From: Megalonaias nervosa
Lineage: Eukaryota; Mollusca; Bivalvia; Unionida; Unionidae
DNA length: 64,000 bases
NCBI GenBank assembly: GCA_016617855.1
Contig: JAECUM010009324.1
Coordinates: 21,691 to 85,690 of the forward strand
Reading direction: 5' to 3'
A program made the translations under genes and the position numbers. Under the pieces are notes generated by a model that saw only the letters and a list, made by a program, of their open reading frames with translations, made no database searches and was not told the origin of the DNA. This document shows positions 13,209 to 26,766 of the stretch, piece by piece (within the stretch, counting starts at the first letter, position 1; every line of letters starts with the position of its first letter).

Positions 13209-13974
13209 TTCTTTATCACTGAAAAGAATGTTCTTTTTTATTTTCATTGTCTTCTTATGCTCAATCACAGTAGGTAGGTACAAAGCCTAGTTGGGTGGGT
13301 AGGTAGGTAGGTATTGAATTTCACAATATGTCACCACAATACTGGCATTATAGTACCAATTAAAAGTTCAGATTTAAATTAAAAATTATAACAGTTCTGA
13401 TGCAAAGATACAAAATTGCAGATAAAATTATTAGTTAGAAAAGGGGCTAAGATCACTTGCATCTGAATTTATTTTCTGCATGATTGTGCTTAACGTCTCT
13501 GGTCACTCATTTAGATTTTATTGGAAAATATTTCTCAATACACTGTAAATGATAGTATATTGAAGAATAGGTATCAGTGAAAAATTCTAGTAAATGCTAA
13601 CAGGTGGCAATATTGAAAGCAGTAAATACCAATTAAGTATGCCTTGTCAGGTGAAATTCATGTTTTAATCTTTCAGTTCTGTTTCAGTGTAAGCAGTCAT
13701 TTTCATACATGCGAGCACTGCCATGAGAACCTAATTAAGTGCCAGTGTGTTTTGATAACAGCTTGGGCAAGTGTTTGTTGCAGTGTAAAAATCAATGAAA
13801 AGAAACCTTTGTTGTTTTATCACATTAAGTATGTCTTTTGTATCAAGTCAAGTAAGGGAGGTACAATAAAATTTTCCAAGGGATGCAGATCCTGCTTGCA
13901 TGAGCTTTTCTGAATGGATTGTTATATCAATTGACACAGGGTTTTGACATAAATACTTCTTGTGATGTCTAGTT

Positions 13975-14300
13975 GGTCCTAAATGAAAATGGTACCAATC
14001 AGACTTTTAATATGGCTGCATGAAGACATTTTGAAAATCCGTTTGATATTCTTCCTGAATGGAAAGTCTTATCAAAAGGAATTTTCACCAGAAGACTTCT
14101 TAGGGTGTCTAGTTGATCCAAGTCAGAAATAATGCTGATCTGACCTCCTCTATGAACACTATGGTGGCTATCTTGAAAATCATGTTATTGTTACTTCTCC
14201 TAAAGAGATAGTCTTATCAACATGAGGTTTTCACTAGAGACTTTTGTAATGTCTAGTTGGTCCACAATGAAAGGTTTCATTTCTGAATTTTTGCATTTTG
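13975..14300. repeat. Dispersed ~145-bp repeat, about two to three units
   Basis: Units contain 'tgtctagttggtcc', 'accaatcagac/gatctgacc' and 'atcttgaaaatc'. The same unit recurs as a longer array at 36795-37400. The rest of 13209-14819 shows nothing recognisable and is probably intron of the following gene. Confidence 0.7.
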
Positions 14301-14819
14301 CACAGGGTTAAAAATTATAAGAAAACTTATTCCCTTAATTGTTCCCACTGGCAACCCTTTTCTTGAAAAGAGAAATGTGTGGATTGGCAGATAGGTTTAA
14401 AGCAACTTCAGTTTTCATTAGTTCAGTATCTGCAGATCTGACCTTCATCGTGTCCACACCTTTGTGAAGGGATTTTGAAAACCAGACCTAATTGAGCTTG
14501 GAGTCAAGTCAGATGTCAGTGCATTTTTGTTCTTCATTGTGCTTATGTACTTGTACATATACCAGTTAATTTTGAACAGTCTTTGTATATAGTTGCATTC
14601 TAATGTCCCAGTTGATACTCAGCACTCTGACATTGATTTTAAGGGCAGACATCTTGACTCAGATGTTTAGCAGTACAGGTTTGTGTGCACGATAATACCG
14701 ACATGTTCAAATGAATTTTTATAGAGTCCAGTTTATCTTATCTTGGATCCCTGGAGATTCTTTTTGGCCAGTCCTTTGTGATGGACTTTTGTTTCATTTT
14801 TATTATTGTGTTTTTCCAG

Positions 14820-17800
14820 GAAAGAAGGGCAGCAAAGGCATCTCAGAAATCATCTCCACACAAAGAGCAGGCAACATTGGATGTCCATAGTCACTTGTCT
14901 TCAGCTTCCTCAAGCCGATCATCTTCTACAGAACAGAGGAAACGTATGAAAGGATCTGCAAGCCCCTCACCTAGTGCTGCCTCTTCATCTGGTACTTCAA
15001 AAATGAAGAAACCGGCAGAATCTTCCATCAAGCCGAAGTCATCCCAGTCCAACCTGAAGAAAAATAAATCCCACTCCATGCAGAACTTGTCTTTGACATC
15101 TGATAAGGGCCATAGTTTTGATCACATAAAATCTCGGCAAAAAGAATTACATGTAAAGGTTACTCAGAATCCCACAGTAACTTCAAATGTACCATATACC
15201 AAGCATTCAAAGATTGTTCAAGATCATGCCAGTGCCTCTGTACAAAATTCACAGTCCTCCTCTCTCTCCACATCCAATTCATCTGTCTCTACAGTTAAAT
15301 CGGCAGGAAAAAGCTCTATCAGGGACACCTCAGAAAAATATGGCTTGCCGCAAAAGAGTACTTGTTCCTCCCCATCACTTATTCCACATCCACCACAGGA
15401 TGAGAGGAAAATTTCTTCTAGGAGAAATTCGCCACTCAGGCAGTCTTTGTCTTTCCCTGACTTAAGAACTATTGATTATGGCAGAGAAGTAGAGGAGTTT
15501 AAAAAACCAAAATCACAAGAGGTTTCTTCCATAAAGGGTGGCAGACCACAGTCAGATCAGGTCTCATCTCTCCAGCAAAACAGAACTGAGAAGACTTATT
15601 TTAAGGACAAGTCCACCAAAGAAAAGGGCATTTATCATGCAAAGAGCAAAACACAAGACTTGCAGAAAGGGAAGGAGTCTGTCAGTGAGAAAAGAGGAAA
15701 AGGAACTAGCCATAGGTCTGACCCAGAAAAAGAGGCAGTTCATAAAGCTGGACAGTCAAGGAAACAAACTGCAGGTCAGGTTGAATCAGAAAAGCTTAGT
15801 ATAGAACAGTTACAATCTGCTGCAGCAGAGTTGTTCCCCTTTCCCATCACAGAGGAGCAGGCTTTAGCCACTCTAGATTCATTACAGGGAGATCTGAGCT
15901 CTCTGGAAGAGTGTGGCTCACTGCCACATGACTATAATGGAATTCCTCTAACTAACTTAAAACAGCAGCAAATTATGCAGATGCTTTTAAGATTGTCTCG
16001 AGCATTGAATATTGAAGACACGCTAACATCTACAAATAGCAGTAGTGGAAGTGGTGAACAAGGAAATAATGAAACACTAAGCACTGTTGTAGATGCCTCA
16101 ACTCAATTGGAGAAGTCAACTGGTAGGAAAATCTTAGATGATGGTGCTGATGAACATTACAATTCAGAAAAAGCAGAACAATTTGTAAATCAGCCATCCC
16201 AAGAAAGATTTCATAAGGAAAGCATGGTCAGGCAAAAATTTTCACCTAATGTTACCAGTGACAGCACAATGACATCACCATCTCAAGGTTCCAGCACAAG
16301 TGAGATGCCAGCCTCAGTTCCAAGCTCATCCAGTAGTGTACATAGTCGAAGTAGGATGAGTCCAACTGCTTCGATTCTCAGCTCAGGAAGTTCTGTCACA
16401 GGAAGCAAGAGCCGTATGAGTCCCAAGTTATTAAAAAATACCGTTCATTTTGCATCTTTTGTTACTGAAATCAGCACCAGTGCTAGTCAGTCAATGGAAG
16501 ATAGAATATCAGTCAGGAAACTTGATATAACTCCTGTCCATAGTCAAAATTTTGAAGCAGGTGAAGATGAAGCAAATTCACTGATCTCTGTGAGTCAGGG
16601 CCAGGCTATGCCATTTGATTCAGAAAATGTAACTGGAAGTTCTATAAATGAAAGCAAAATTTCAATGAACAATCCAAAAAACTTGCCTAGCTCTGGGCCC
16701 TGTATAGCAGCAGGTCCCAGTCACTCAAACCAGCAAGGTTCTCTCTTGAGTAAAGTCATGCTTAGTCCTGAGACAGACACCTCTTCTGGTGTTCAGAATC
16801 AGAGCAAAATGTTTCCGTTTGTGGTAGAAGGAGAGGAGACAGAGGCTAATACATCAGACAAAGAAAATGAGTATGTTGCTGAGTCTGATGGAGATGATTC
16901 AGCAGAGGAAAATGCTAGTCCAGCTGTGGTTGATAGCCACAGAAGTCAAAGCCGACAGAATACTCAGTCATATCCACCTAAATCATATGTTTCTCTTGTA
17001 AATTATGTAACCGAGGTTCAGACAGATTATGTGAAACCGTTACAAGGTCCAGATATAGTGTCAGATATTAATAATTTGAAGGAAAAGGATGATAGATTGC
17101 TCACAATTGAGGTTTTCAAAAGATTAAACAGTGCAGGTTGTGGTAGTGCTCAGTTCTGTAATGGTACAGGTGGGGCAGATATCACTAGATATCTGAAAGA
17201 TTCTGGCTTTGTATCAGTGCAAGATGTCAGTAGCAAATCACAACAGTTAAAACAGGAAGGAGTGTTAGACAGTAGTCCTCTTGTTAAACATATGGAAAAA
17301 GAAAGTGGATCAAATGCTAATGAACATAAAGGTGCAGAACTTGTTAGAAGGGGGTCCTACACATTGGATGAACCCTCCACTGCATTACTGAAATCATTAG
17401 CTGAAAATAATTTATTGTCCATTGGTCCTGTAACAAAAATTACAGACAACATTGATTCTGGAAATGTGCAGATATATTCAGATAGCGATGAAGATGTAAT
17501 TGCCAAATTGCCAGCTAAATGGGATAGTGCTGAAAATGTGATTCATACGAACCTGAATGTCAGTGAAGTTGTTTCTGACAGTGATTCTGAAATGGATAGA
17601 CAGGCTGATGCACATGAGAATAAAGAGGAAAAGGAACAAGAGATAGAAGAAAATAAAGTCAAAGATGATAAAGAGAGTGAGGTAAAATACGAGGAAAGAA
17701 CTGAGGTAATTGTCAGGGTGGAAAATGGGTTGCATAAAAATTACAAGGAGAGTGATGATGATGAGTTGCAAGAGGGAGAGTTAATGATAGGGGCAATACC

Positions 17801-18722
17801 ATCCATTGAATTAGAGGAAGAACAAGAAGGTAAGGCTGAACACATTCAGCGGTATTTGTCTCATGTCCATGAACATTCATTACAAAATGAGGAGGATTTT
17901 GATTGTGAGGAAAGTAATGATTCACCAACAGAGTTTCATGGTCTGAACACCAGTGGCAACCCATACATGACCATGTTGGATGACATTTCAGCAACCATTG
18001 AGTCCTTTACCACTAGCACGGAAAGCATGGCACACTTGTCACAGGAGGAGATTCTACAGATTCGAATGACACAGTATGACATTTTTCGGACACGGCTGAT
18101 TGAGCAGCAAAAGCAGCAGCTTGAGGAACTGTTTGTCCAGCAGAGGAGGGAACAAATGCAACTGCAAAAGGACATAGAAGCATATCAGATGAGGCTGAGG
18201 AATTCAGTTAACTCACCTGCCTCAAGTATCCTCATGGTGGAACAAAAAGTGCAACCACCTCAACAGTCTGAGTCAGCTTCCAGCAGACAGACAGGTCTTT
18301 TGCCACAGTATACAGAACAGAAAAGAGCAAATCTGCAGACACAGCACAAATTAACTTCTTCGAACCTCCAATCACAGCACAGATCAGCCTCAGATCTCAA
18401 GACACAACAAAACTCAACCTCAGATCTCCAGACACAACAAGCATCAGGATCAAACCTCCAAGTACAGCAACAGGTAACTTCAAAAGTTCAGATAGCCACT
18501 GCATTGAGTGTTCAAAATAAAGAAACCTCTATCAATCAGCAAGAGAAATCAAAAACCCAAGCATCACAGCCAAAGGCTAGACCCCAGCATGCCAGAACGG
18601 AAAAGGAGAAATCAAAACGAAAAACAGGCGGTGTAACTGAGTTTCCACAGCCGCAGATTTCAACCTCTATGCCCAAAAGACCGTCACAGCCAATACAGGC
18701 ATGGGAAAATCGCCAGCCCAAG
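14820..18722 (+). CDS. CCP110: CCP110 exon 1 in window (1,301 codons)
   Basis: The acceptor is TTTTTCCAG before GAA AGA AGG, and the donor is AAG|GTCAGT, both phase 0. The ATG at 14778 lies in the upstream intron and is not a start. The encoded protein is Ser/Thr-rich and basic at first, with an acidic stretch later (about 17570-17920). The 'ELFPFPITEEQALATLDSLQ' block and an ITEISTS-type block suggest short conserved docking motifs, and DKENEY at about 16856 is a possible KEN box. A coiled coil spans about 18030-18200. A single 3.9-kb exon with no frame break shows that the assembly is accurate at least here. Confidence 0.9.
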
Positions 18723-21700
18723 GTCAGTGATAATTTAGTTTTACTATAATAGCTTTACTGTTTATTTTCATTAATCCAGTTTAAAACTTATTAATGGATC
18801 AAACTTTTCATTAATTTTGTATATTAATTCATTCCTAATTTGTTGCATTAAACTGATAATCAGACAATTATTATCAACAGGATTGGGCTGCAGTTTAATA
18901 ATATTAACAATTAGAGTTTAGTATAGGATGCATGCAGTATGTATGTATGTAGTAGGAAAATATTTTGTTAAGATGTGAAATGTTCTAAAGTTTCTGGATA
19001 TTTAATGTTGTAAAAATGTTACCATAATTTTTTATTTTATCAAGGTTAAACATGTTACTTAAATCAATCAGAATGAGATTGCTCCATTGAAATGGGCATG
19101 AACTTGCATTGGCCTGCAACAGATGCATATGTAACATAATAGTTTTCTTTTTAATCTAAATACAATAGAAAGAATGAAATGTCTTAAGATATTCTAGAGT
19201 TTATTGTCCAGCATGGTACATTAATGGACAGAACTGCTGTGTTGAGGATTTCTTTGGTCTTGCCTTCACTAGTAGATAATGACACTTCAATGTCACTTCT
19301 GTGGCAGAAACCATGGGAGTGGCAGTAGCAGCAGAATTTTTGTTCCAGATTTAAAAAATCGTACACTTCATAGTACTCTTGACAGGTAGACATAGTGTTT
19401 AGTGAAATCCTTGGTTTAACATTACATTTGAGTGATTTTTGATAATATCATAACTTCTACCTGCAGGGTCCAGTTAACATTACAACCGCAGACCATACCT
19501 TGGATGTTGGCAGCAACCACTACTCTTATATTCCCAGTCCTGGCCTGTATACCAACCCTAAGGATCGTGCAGATACATCTGATGTCAGCAGTTTTGCAAA
19601 GGAAGTCCAAAACAACTTGTGTTCTCAAACCAGTCAACACCTAACCCTTATAACAAGGAATACACCATGCCTGTTGCTATGGTGAGATCACAAGCTAAGC
19701 ATCCATCAGAAGTTGTGCAATACCAGCATCTCATTATCCCAGAGGAAGTGAGTTTGAAAACTAATTAATCACCAAAATTCAACAAAGTTTTGTTTTACTT
19801 TTAAATTGTTTCAAATTTTAAATATTTAAATCCTTTTTGCAAATGAGTACACAATGCTCAGATTTGTAAAGATATAATTTCATTTAATTAAATTGAACAA
19901 AATTTCATTTTACAATTTACAGATGTTAAAATCTAGTTCATTTCTTTACATTTTTGCTTTATCAACCATGTTTTCTCACATGACAGTAAGTCATATTTTT
20001 GTCATGTGTCATGTATCCATTGTCCATTCATCATCTGTCAACATTTTTACAACTTAAAAGAACCTCTGAACCAATTTAAACTAAATTTTGAAGGTGGCAT
20101 TCTGGCGTGAGGGCCTTTCAGATTTGTACAAATAATGGCCAATCCGTCATGTTTTTGGTAACCATTACCAAAAATTGATAAATTTGACAGAAGAATTCTA
20201 GTAAGAAGGCCTTTAATTTTTAAACAAATGATTCCAGTCTGTGCTCGGATGTGGCTGGAAATATTAGAGAAATATTGAAAGATCTTTTTTTTTGTAACCA
20301 ATCAACTCATTGGCTATAAAGAAATCTTTACAGTCTGGGATCTGAAGGTCACAGATCATAGTCATGATAAGCCTAATAAGAAAATAATGGTTTCTGCACA
20401 GTAAATTTGGTTTAAAACTGCATTACCTTGATCAAAGGTCCAGGGTTTATTGTTCAATAATCTCCAGAGTGAAGTATGCTCTGCTAGGACCTGTGTATAG
20501 TAATGTTAATTTCTGGTCAAGTGTATAATGTACCATTTATGATACTCTATCAGGTTATAATGTACCAATCATGATACTCTACCATTGTATAATGTACCAT
20601 TCATGATGTTCTGGTAGGTGTATAATGTACCAATCATGATACTCTGGCAGGTATTTAATGTACCAATCATGATTATCTGTTAGGTGTATAATGTACCAAT
20701 GATACTCTGTCAAGTATATAATATCAGGTGTATAATGTGCTAATCATGATACTTTATCAGGTATATAATGTACCAATCATGATACTCGGACAGGTGTATC
20801 GTGTACCAATAATGATTATCTGTTAGGTGTATAATGTACCATTCATAATACTCTGGAAGGTGTATAATTTACGATTCATGATACTCTTGTTTTATATTGT
20901 AAACATGCCTACCATTCCATATTTTGCCAAATTATTATGAATTTTTTAATCATATTGATAGAATTCTGGGAATAATGATTTATGAGGATGCAGTGTTTAC
21001 TGGCATTATCTGTACCTTAGCACTAAATAATATACTTGTTTTGCCTTGCCATAAAACACCAAACCAAACCTTCTTTTTACAGGTTTACCATTCAAGTATG
21101 GAAGCCAAATTTGAGAAAGTCACAGCAGCTGCTAAGGGATTTTTAACACGATGTCTTCTGAAGTCCCAGAAAGTTCAAGAGATCATAAAAACTGTTAATG
21201 TAAGTTTCTTTTATCGACAAATCACATTGCTCCCACAATTCTTTTTAGAGTTATTACCCTTTTTGTCTTGTATCATTATGTAGTGTTTGACATAATCTCA
21301 TTTTTGCAACAAGTCCAAAGTTTTGCTTGATTGTCTTTTTGTCATCAACTGAAGAGGCACTTATCAACAAATCACTATGCTCCTACAGTTTTTGTTAAAA
21401 TGATTGCTCTTTTTGTCTTGTAGCTTAATGGAGTATATGACAGTCTCAGTGAAGTTGCACAGTTTTTGATAGATCACAGAGAAAGGAGGTAGATATTATG
21501 GTCATCACCCAAAGATGCACATAGTGACAAATCACTTTGATGCTACAATGTTTGAAGAGTTATTGCCCTTTTTGTCCTGCACCTGAATACAGTATGATAG
21601 TATCTTGTGATTACAATTTGTCTTGTAGATTGATGTTAATCTGGGTACATATGGTCATCATTTAATGATTCATTTATTGACAAATCTTTGTGCTTCCATG

Positions 21701-24700
21701 ATTCTTGTAATAGTTACAGCCTTTGTTTACTTTTAGCTGGATGCATGTATGACAGAATTATGTGAATGCAGCTACTCACACACTTTTTATTGGATTGCTG
21801 TGATATTTAGTATTGATTATGGTCATCATCAAAGATATAAAAGTTGACCAGTTATTGTACTTGCACTCCTTTGACAAGAGTTATTCCCCTTTTTTGTGCT
21901 ATAGACTTGTCTCCATCATGGGACAGGGATGGAGTGCAGGACAGCTTCAGATATATTTATTTGAGCAAATTCCTCTAGTTCACTTTTTATTGTTAAGTAA
22001 ATTGGAATAGGTCCTAACAGTTTGAAAGCTGCACATAGATATACATTTAATATTCTTACCCTTAACAAATGCATTGGTTTTCTCATGTAAGATTACATTG
22101 TTTTAGGAATTGGGGAGAGGGGCTTTTTGGTCTGGCAGGGCTTAATATGAGCCCCATTCTGAACACAAGATTTCTTTTCAAATCTTGCAGAATTTTCTAT
22201 TTTGACTGGTACTGTATACACCATTTATCACAATATTGATGCTTAATGAAGATATATCATGGTTAGTCAGTTATTCTGTTTGACTTCTGGCTTAAAAGTA
22301 TTGGATGCTCTGAGGTATTTGATTTCTTTTTTTCCTCAGGACACAAGACGGTTTGCATTCAGCTTCCAGGCTGAAACCCCAATAAGGAGTGGAACATTTA
22401 GCCACCAAGACAGGCACCTGCTGGAGAGGATTGTGGCACAGGTACAGTAGGTGCTGCTTTCAGCTGACTTAGTCATATGGTCATGTGAGCTTATGGCATG
22501 GCTCTGTGTCAGTCATGTATAAACATTTGCAATTTTCAGCTTTTTCTAAAAACCTCTTGATCAGTTTACATTCAATTTCACAGGGAGCATTCTTGATTCA
22601 GGGCATTTTAAGTTTGTAAAGAACAATGTAGATCATCCATTCAGTATAGCAACCATTACCTAAAATTTTTAAAAAAAACCCCAAAAAACCCAACCCTTTA
22701 AACAGGCTCCTTCTCAAAAATCTCTCGACAGTGTTTGACCAAGTTTGACAGTATCTTGTCATCAGTATCTTTCAAGTTTATAAGCATGATGTTAGCTGCC
22801 ATTAAATATATGACCACATCTAGTAAAACAGAAAAACTTTTAAATAACTCTTTCTCAAACTTGGTTCAATAGAATTCATTTAAATTTGACAACATCCTGG
22901 CATCACATCAATTTAATTTAATATAAATGATACTAAGTCATCAGCAAATATGGCTGTTGTTACCAATATATTTTTTTTAAAGTTTTAACAAACTTTTTTG
23001 ATACAGCTTAATAGAATATGATTTTTTGATACAGCTTAATAGAATATATTTGACTCAAAAACATGCTTGACAGGAAGGCTTTTAAAGTTTATGCAAATGA
23101 TACCAATCTGCCAGCATTTATTGTATCCTTTATTAAAACTTTACAAAGCAAAAGTCATTTAAAATCTAGCTGGTATGCTTTTTTTATGATGGATACAGTA
23201 ATGCCATGTTAGTGGTAATTCTTTGCTATTCTTTTAAAGGAGTTATAGCTCTTGATACTAACATTGTAACATTGTGAGATCTTTTGAAATATTTAGTATA
23301 TATTTGTAGCCATTTCCTATGTAGCCATTTGTATTGATCTATATGTGTTTTTAATTGTTTCCAATTATTATCTTTCTTTGTTTCTTTCTTGCATCTATTA
23401 TCCTTATAATCTCCTGTTTTGGGTTAATTTTTGTTCATTTAATTGTGACTCACTAAGACCCTTCACAATCTCTGATGTCTCTAAAACTAAAGGCTCTTGA
23501 CGAAAGAATTTTACAGGGTAAATGTATTTAATCTACTTTAAATTTGTTTTAAAGATTGGTTAAGTTTATCATTTGCAGGTTTATTATCTTGGAACTTGTT
23601 TGAAAAAAAAAAGATGGAGAGTTATTATTGTATTTAAGTATGAAAGTCCCATTTTGTCACTCAGCTGAAGAGATGAAAGTTTATTCCCAATATGATTTTG
23701 GAGTTATTTTGTTCCCATTAATTGATGATTATTTGAAAATTTATCAGAATATTTTTATCCTTTATTTTACAAGCATTTTGTTCCTCACAAGTTTCATTTT
23801 TACAGCTGCAGGCGGCCTTACTAGATATCCATGAGATTTTCTTTGTGATTCCTACCTCAGAGCGAATGGCCATCATAGCTCACTCCCGCATGCTGCAGCA
23901 AAACAGACTGCTCAGAGAATCAGTATGTACCTGTACATTGTAGATGATTACATGGGTGTATTACTTTCAGAGCTTTAGATTGGAATGGAATAAATTGGGT
24001 ATTTTGCTCACTGGTTTGGAACTAATAGTTTTTTTTTAACATTTTGATGGGGAATTTTATTAATGACACAAAATACAAACCTTGCTCTACTAGACTTAAT
24101 CTTAGTAATCAAGACTAAATAAATATGTCAAAACGACTTAGTGACCAAAACTAGGCTTTCTTTGCAGGTAATTCAGTTCATAGCATGGTTTATATTTGTC
24201 AAACATGCCATCACACAGCAAGGACTGTGCTGGGACTGGAACTGATGGCAAAGTGGCAAAATATTCCATCAGACAACATGGACTGTGCTGGAAAATGAAT
24301 TGATTGCATAGTTGATATTGATTAATGTTGTTCAAACCCACCATCACACATCACGGTGTGATCAAACCCACCATCAGAAAGTTGAAAATAGGAAAAGATT
24401 TACCTTCATTTCACATAATTTGCATGAAATCTATTGCTAAATTTTGAATGATTGATTATACACTTCTCACACTTTTGTAAAAATTAGAATCACATAAAGA
24501 TTATAAATGGATGACTAGGTGTGTCTGCTGGGTAACCAGATAGAAAATAGCAGTTTTGGATGAATTGCTTGTTAAACAGCATCTTCATGATGTAGATAGA
24601 AATGTTACTAAATTAGGTAATTTAGTCCCTTTTTTGGAAGTAATTGCATTTTTTTAAATGTGTATTTTGTGAGCACTGCAAATCCCTCAGTATTCAGACT

Positions 24701-26695
24701 TAAACTACCAGACGAAGTTTTAATCATAAAATCTTTAAACTGCATATCGGAATATGTCAAACACTTTAGTGACTCAGACTTACTCAGGGTGCATTTTGAT
24801 TATATGGCTTTGTGTGTGAGTGTGCTCACAGTGAGTATGTACTACAGTGCTTCAAGTACCTGTCAGACTTTAGCAGCCATAATGTAATCTACTTTAAAAT
24901 TTTAGTGCCTATTTCATTTTAGGTCATTATGTCCTTCTGTATTGGTCGCTATTGGCATTTAGGGCAGAAATCAATTAATGGTAGGTGACAAAAAGTCAAG
25001 AAATTTGAAGAGGAATTGGAGAGAAGTTTCAGGTTATTTTTAATAATAATTGTATGTCTAGATCTGATTGAAATTTAAACAATTGTCATATGCTTCAACC
25101 TCAGGCCAGCCATTGAAATTAAACCATTTGCAAATTTCTCAACCATCTCTTGACATATTAATTGGTCTCAAATTCACTGATAAATGGCATTTTGATAGTA
25201 GTTCACATTAATAAAGCCTTAGTCATTTAATTGTTTGTGGTTGTTTGACCGACAGTAATTTCCTGATGTTCTAAATTTTACATACTTGTTGTCATGCCAG
25301 TATTTATCCAAATCCATCTTAAGCTGATGATTATTTCACAGGTCAAGCATTAGACATTCATTCATAGGTCATAAACCTGACCAGTCACATATAAAGATGG
25401 CATCCTAATGTAGGAAGTGGTAATCTCACAATTAAAAAGGGATTATGCTGTGAAATAAATTACTTGTTGCTACTTTGATGTAATTACTAAGTATTGATGT
25501 AATAATCTTGTGATTCTTAAGGACACCTGTTGGCACAAAGTTGGCAATTTTTACTTGCCTATTCGGAGATTTTTGTCACAAATGCAACCATTTTACTTGC
25601 AACTTTGGACACTGTACTGTCGTTTCAAATATGCACAAAACATCTGGATTTAACACAGTTAGCACAGTTTTTATATTGCTCAAACATCCCGTCACAGAAC
25701 ATGGACTGTGCTGGAACCTAAACAATAATTTATATTGATTGAACGTGCCATCACACAACATGGATTGTGCTGGGATTTAAATTGATACCGTAATTTATAT
25801 AGATTAAACATGGCATCACACAACATGGATTGAGGTGGAACTTGAATTGATGGCATATTTTATATTGATCAAACCTGCCATCACACAACCTGGACTGTAC
25901 TGGAGCTTGAATTGATAGAATAGTTTATACTGGTCAATTGTACCAGCACACAACCTGGACTGTTCTGGAATTTGAATGGATAGTATAGTTTGTGTTGGCC
26001 AAATATGCCATCACAACATTGACAGTGCTGGAATTTGAATTGATTGCATAGTTTATATTGATCAAACATGCCATCACAACATGGACTGTGCTGGAATTTG
26101 AATTGATTGCATAGTTTTATTGATCAAGCATGCCATCACAACATGGACTGTGCTGGAACTTGAACTCTAGCTTAGTTTATATTATCAAATGTGCCATCAC
26201 ACAAGTTGGACTGTGCTAGGAGTTGAACTGATAACATAGTTTATGTTGTTTGAATGTGCCATTGCACATCATGGACTGTGCTTACAGCAGAAGCAATACA
26301 CTGACAACTTTGGACTAAATTCTTAAAGTGTTTTGTAGTCTAAATGCATGCCAGATTTCTTTATGTATTTTTAGTCAAATTGTCTGCATAAAATACATAA
26401 GTACTCTCCTTATTATAATTGGTCCTTTCCTGTCCAGAAGAAAATTTTAAAAAATGATCAAACAAATGTGGCATATTGCTTTCTCATTCATTACAACTTA
26501 CTTGGTTGAAGGTAGAGCAAATTAGACCCAAAGATGCGGCAGAGGGAAATGTGTATTTAATTAATAATACAAATAACTAATAATCATGAATTGTGAATCA
26601 CAGAATATTCAGAATCAGAAAAAATATTTTGATAATTTAGCATTGAAATGGAACTCTTGAAAATAGTGTTGACAATAAGATTTAGTTTCAGGACA

Positions 26696-26766
<71 letters not shown>

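Noticed and set aside
13644..13913. Possible upstream CCP110 exon (89-codon frame)
   Set aside because: Its Cys-rich translation does not resemble the CP110 N-terminus, and no matching splice sites were found.
17478..18175. Minus-strand frames opposite CCP110 exon 1
   Set aside because: They are shadows of the coding strand, without motifs or splice support.
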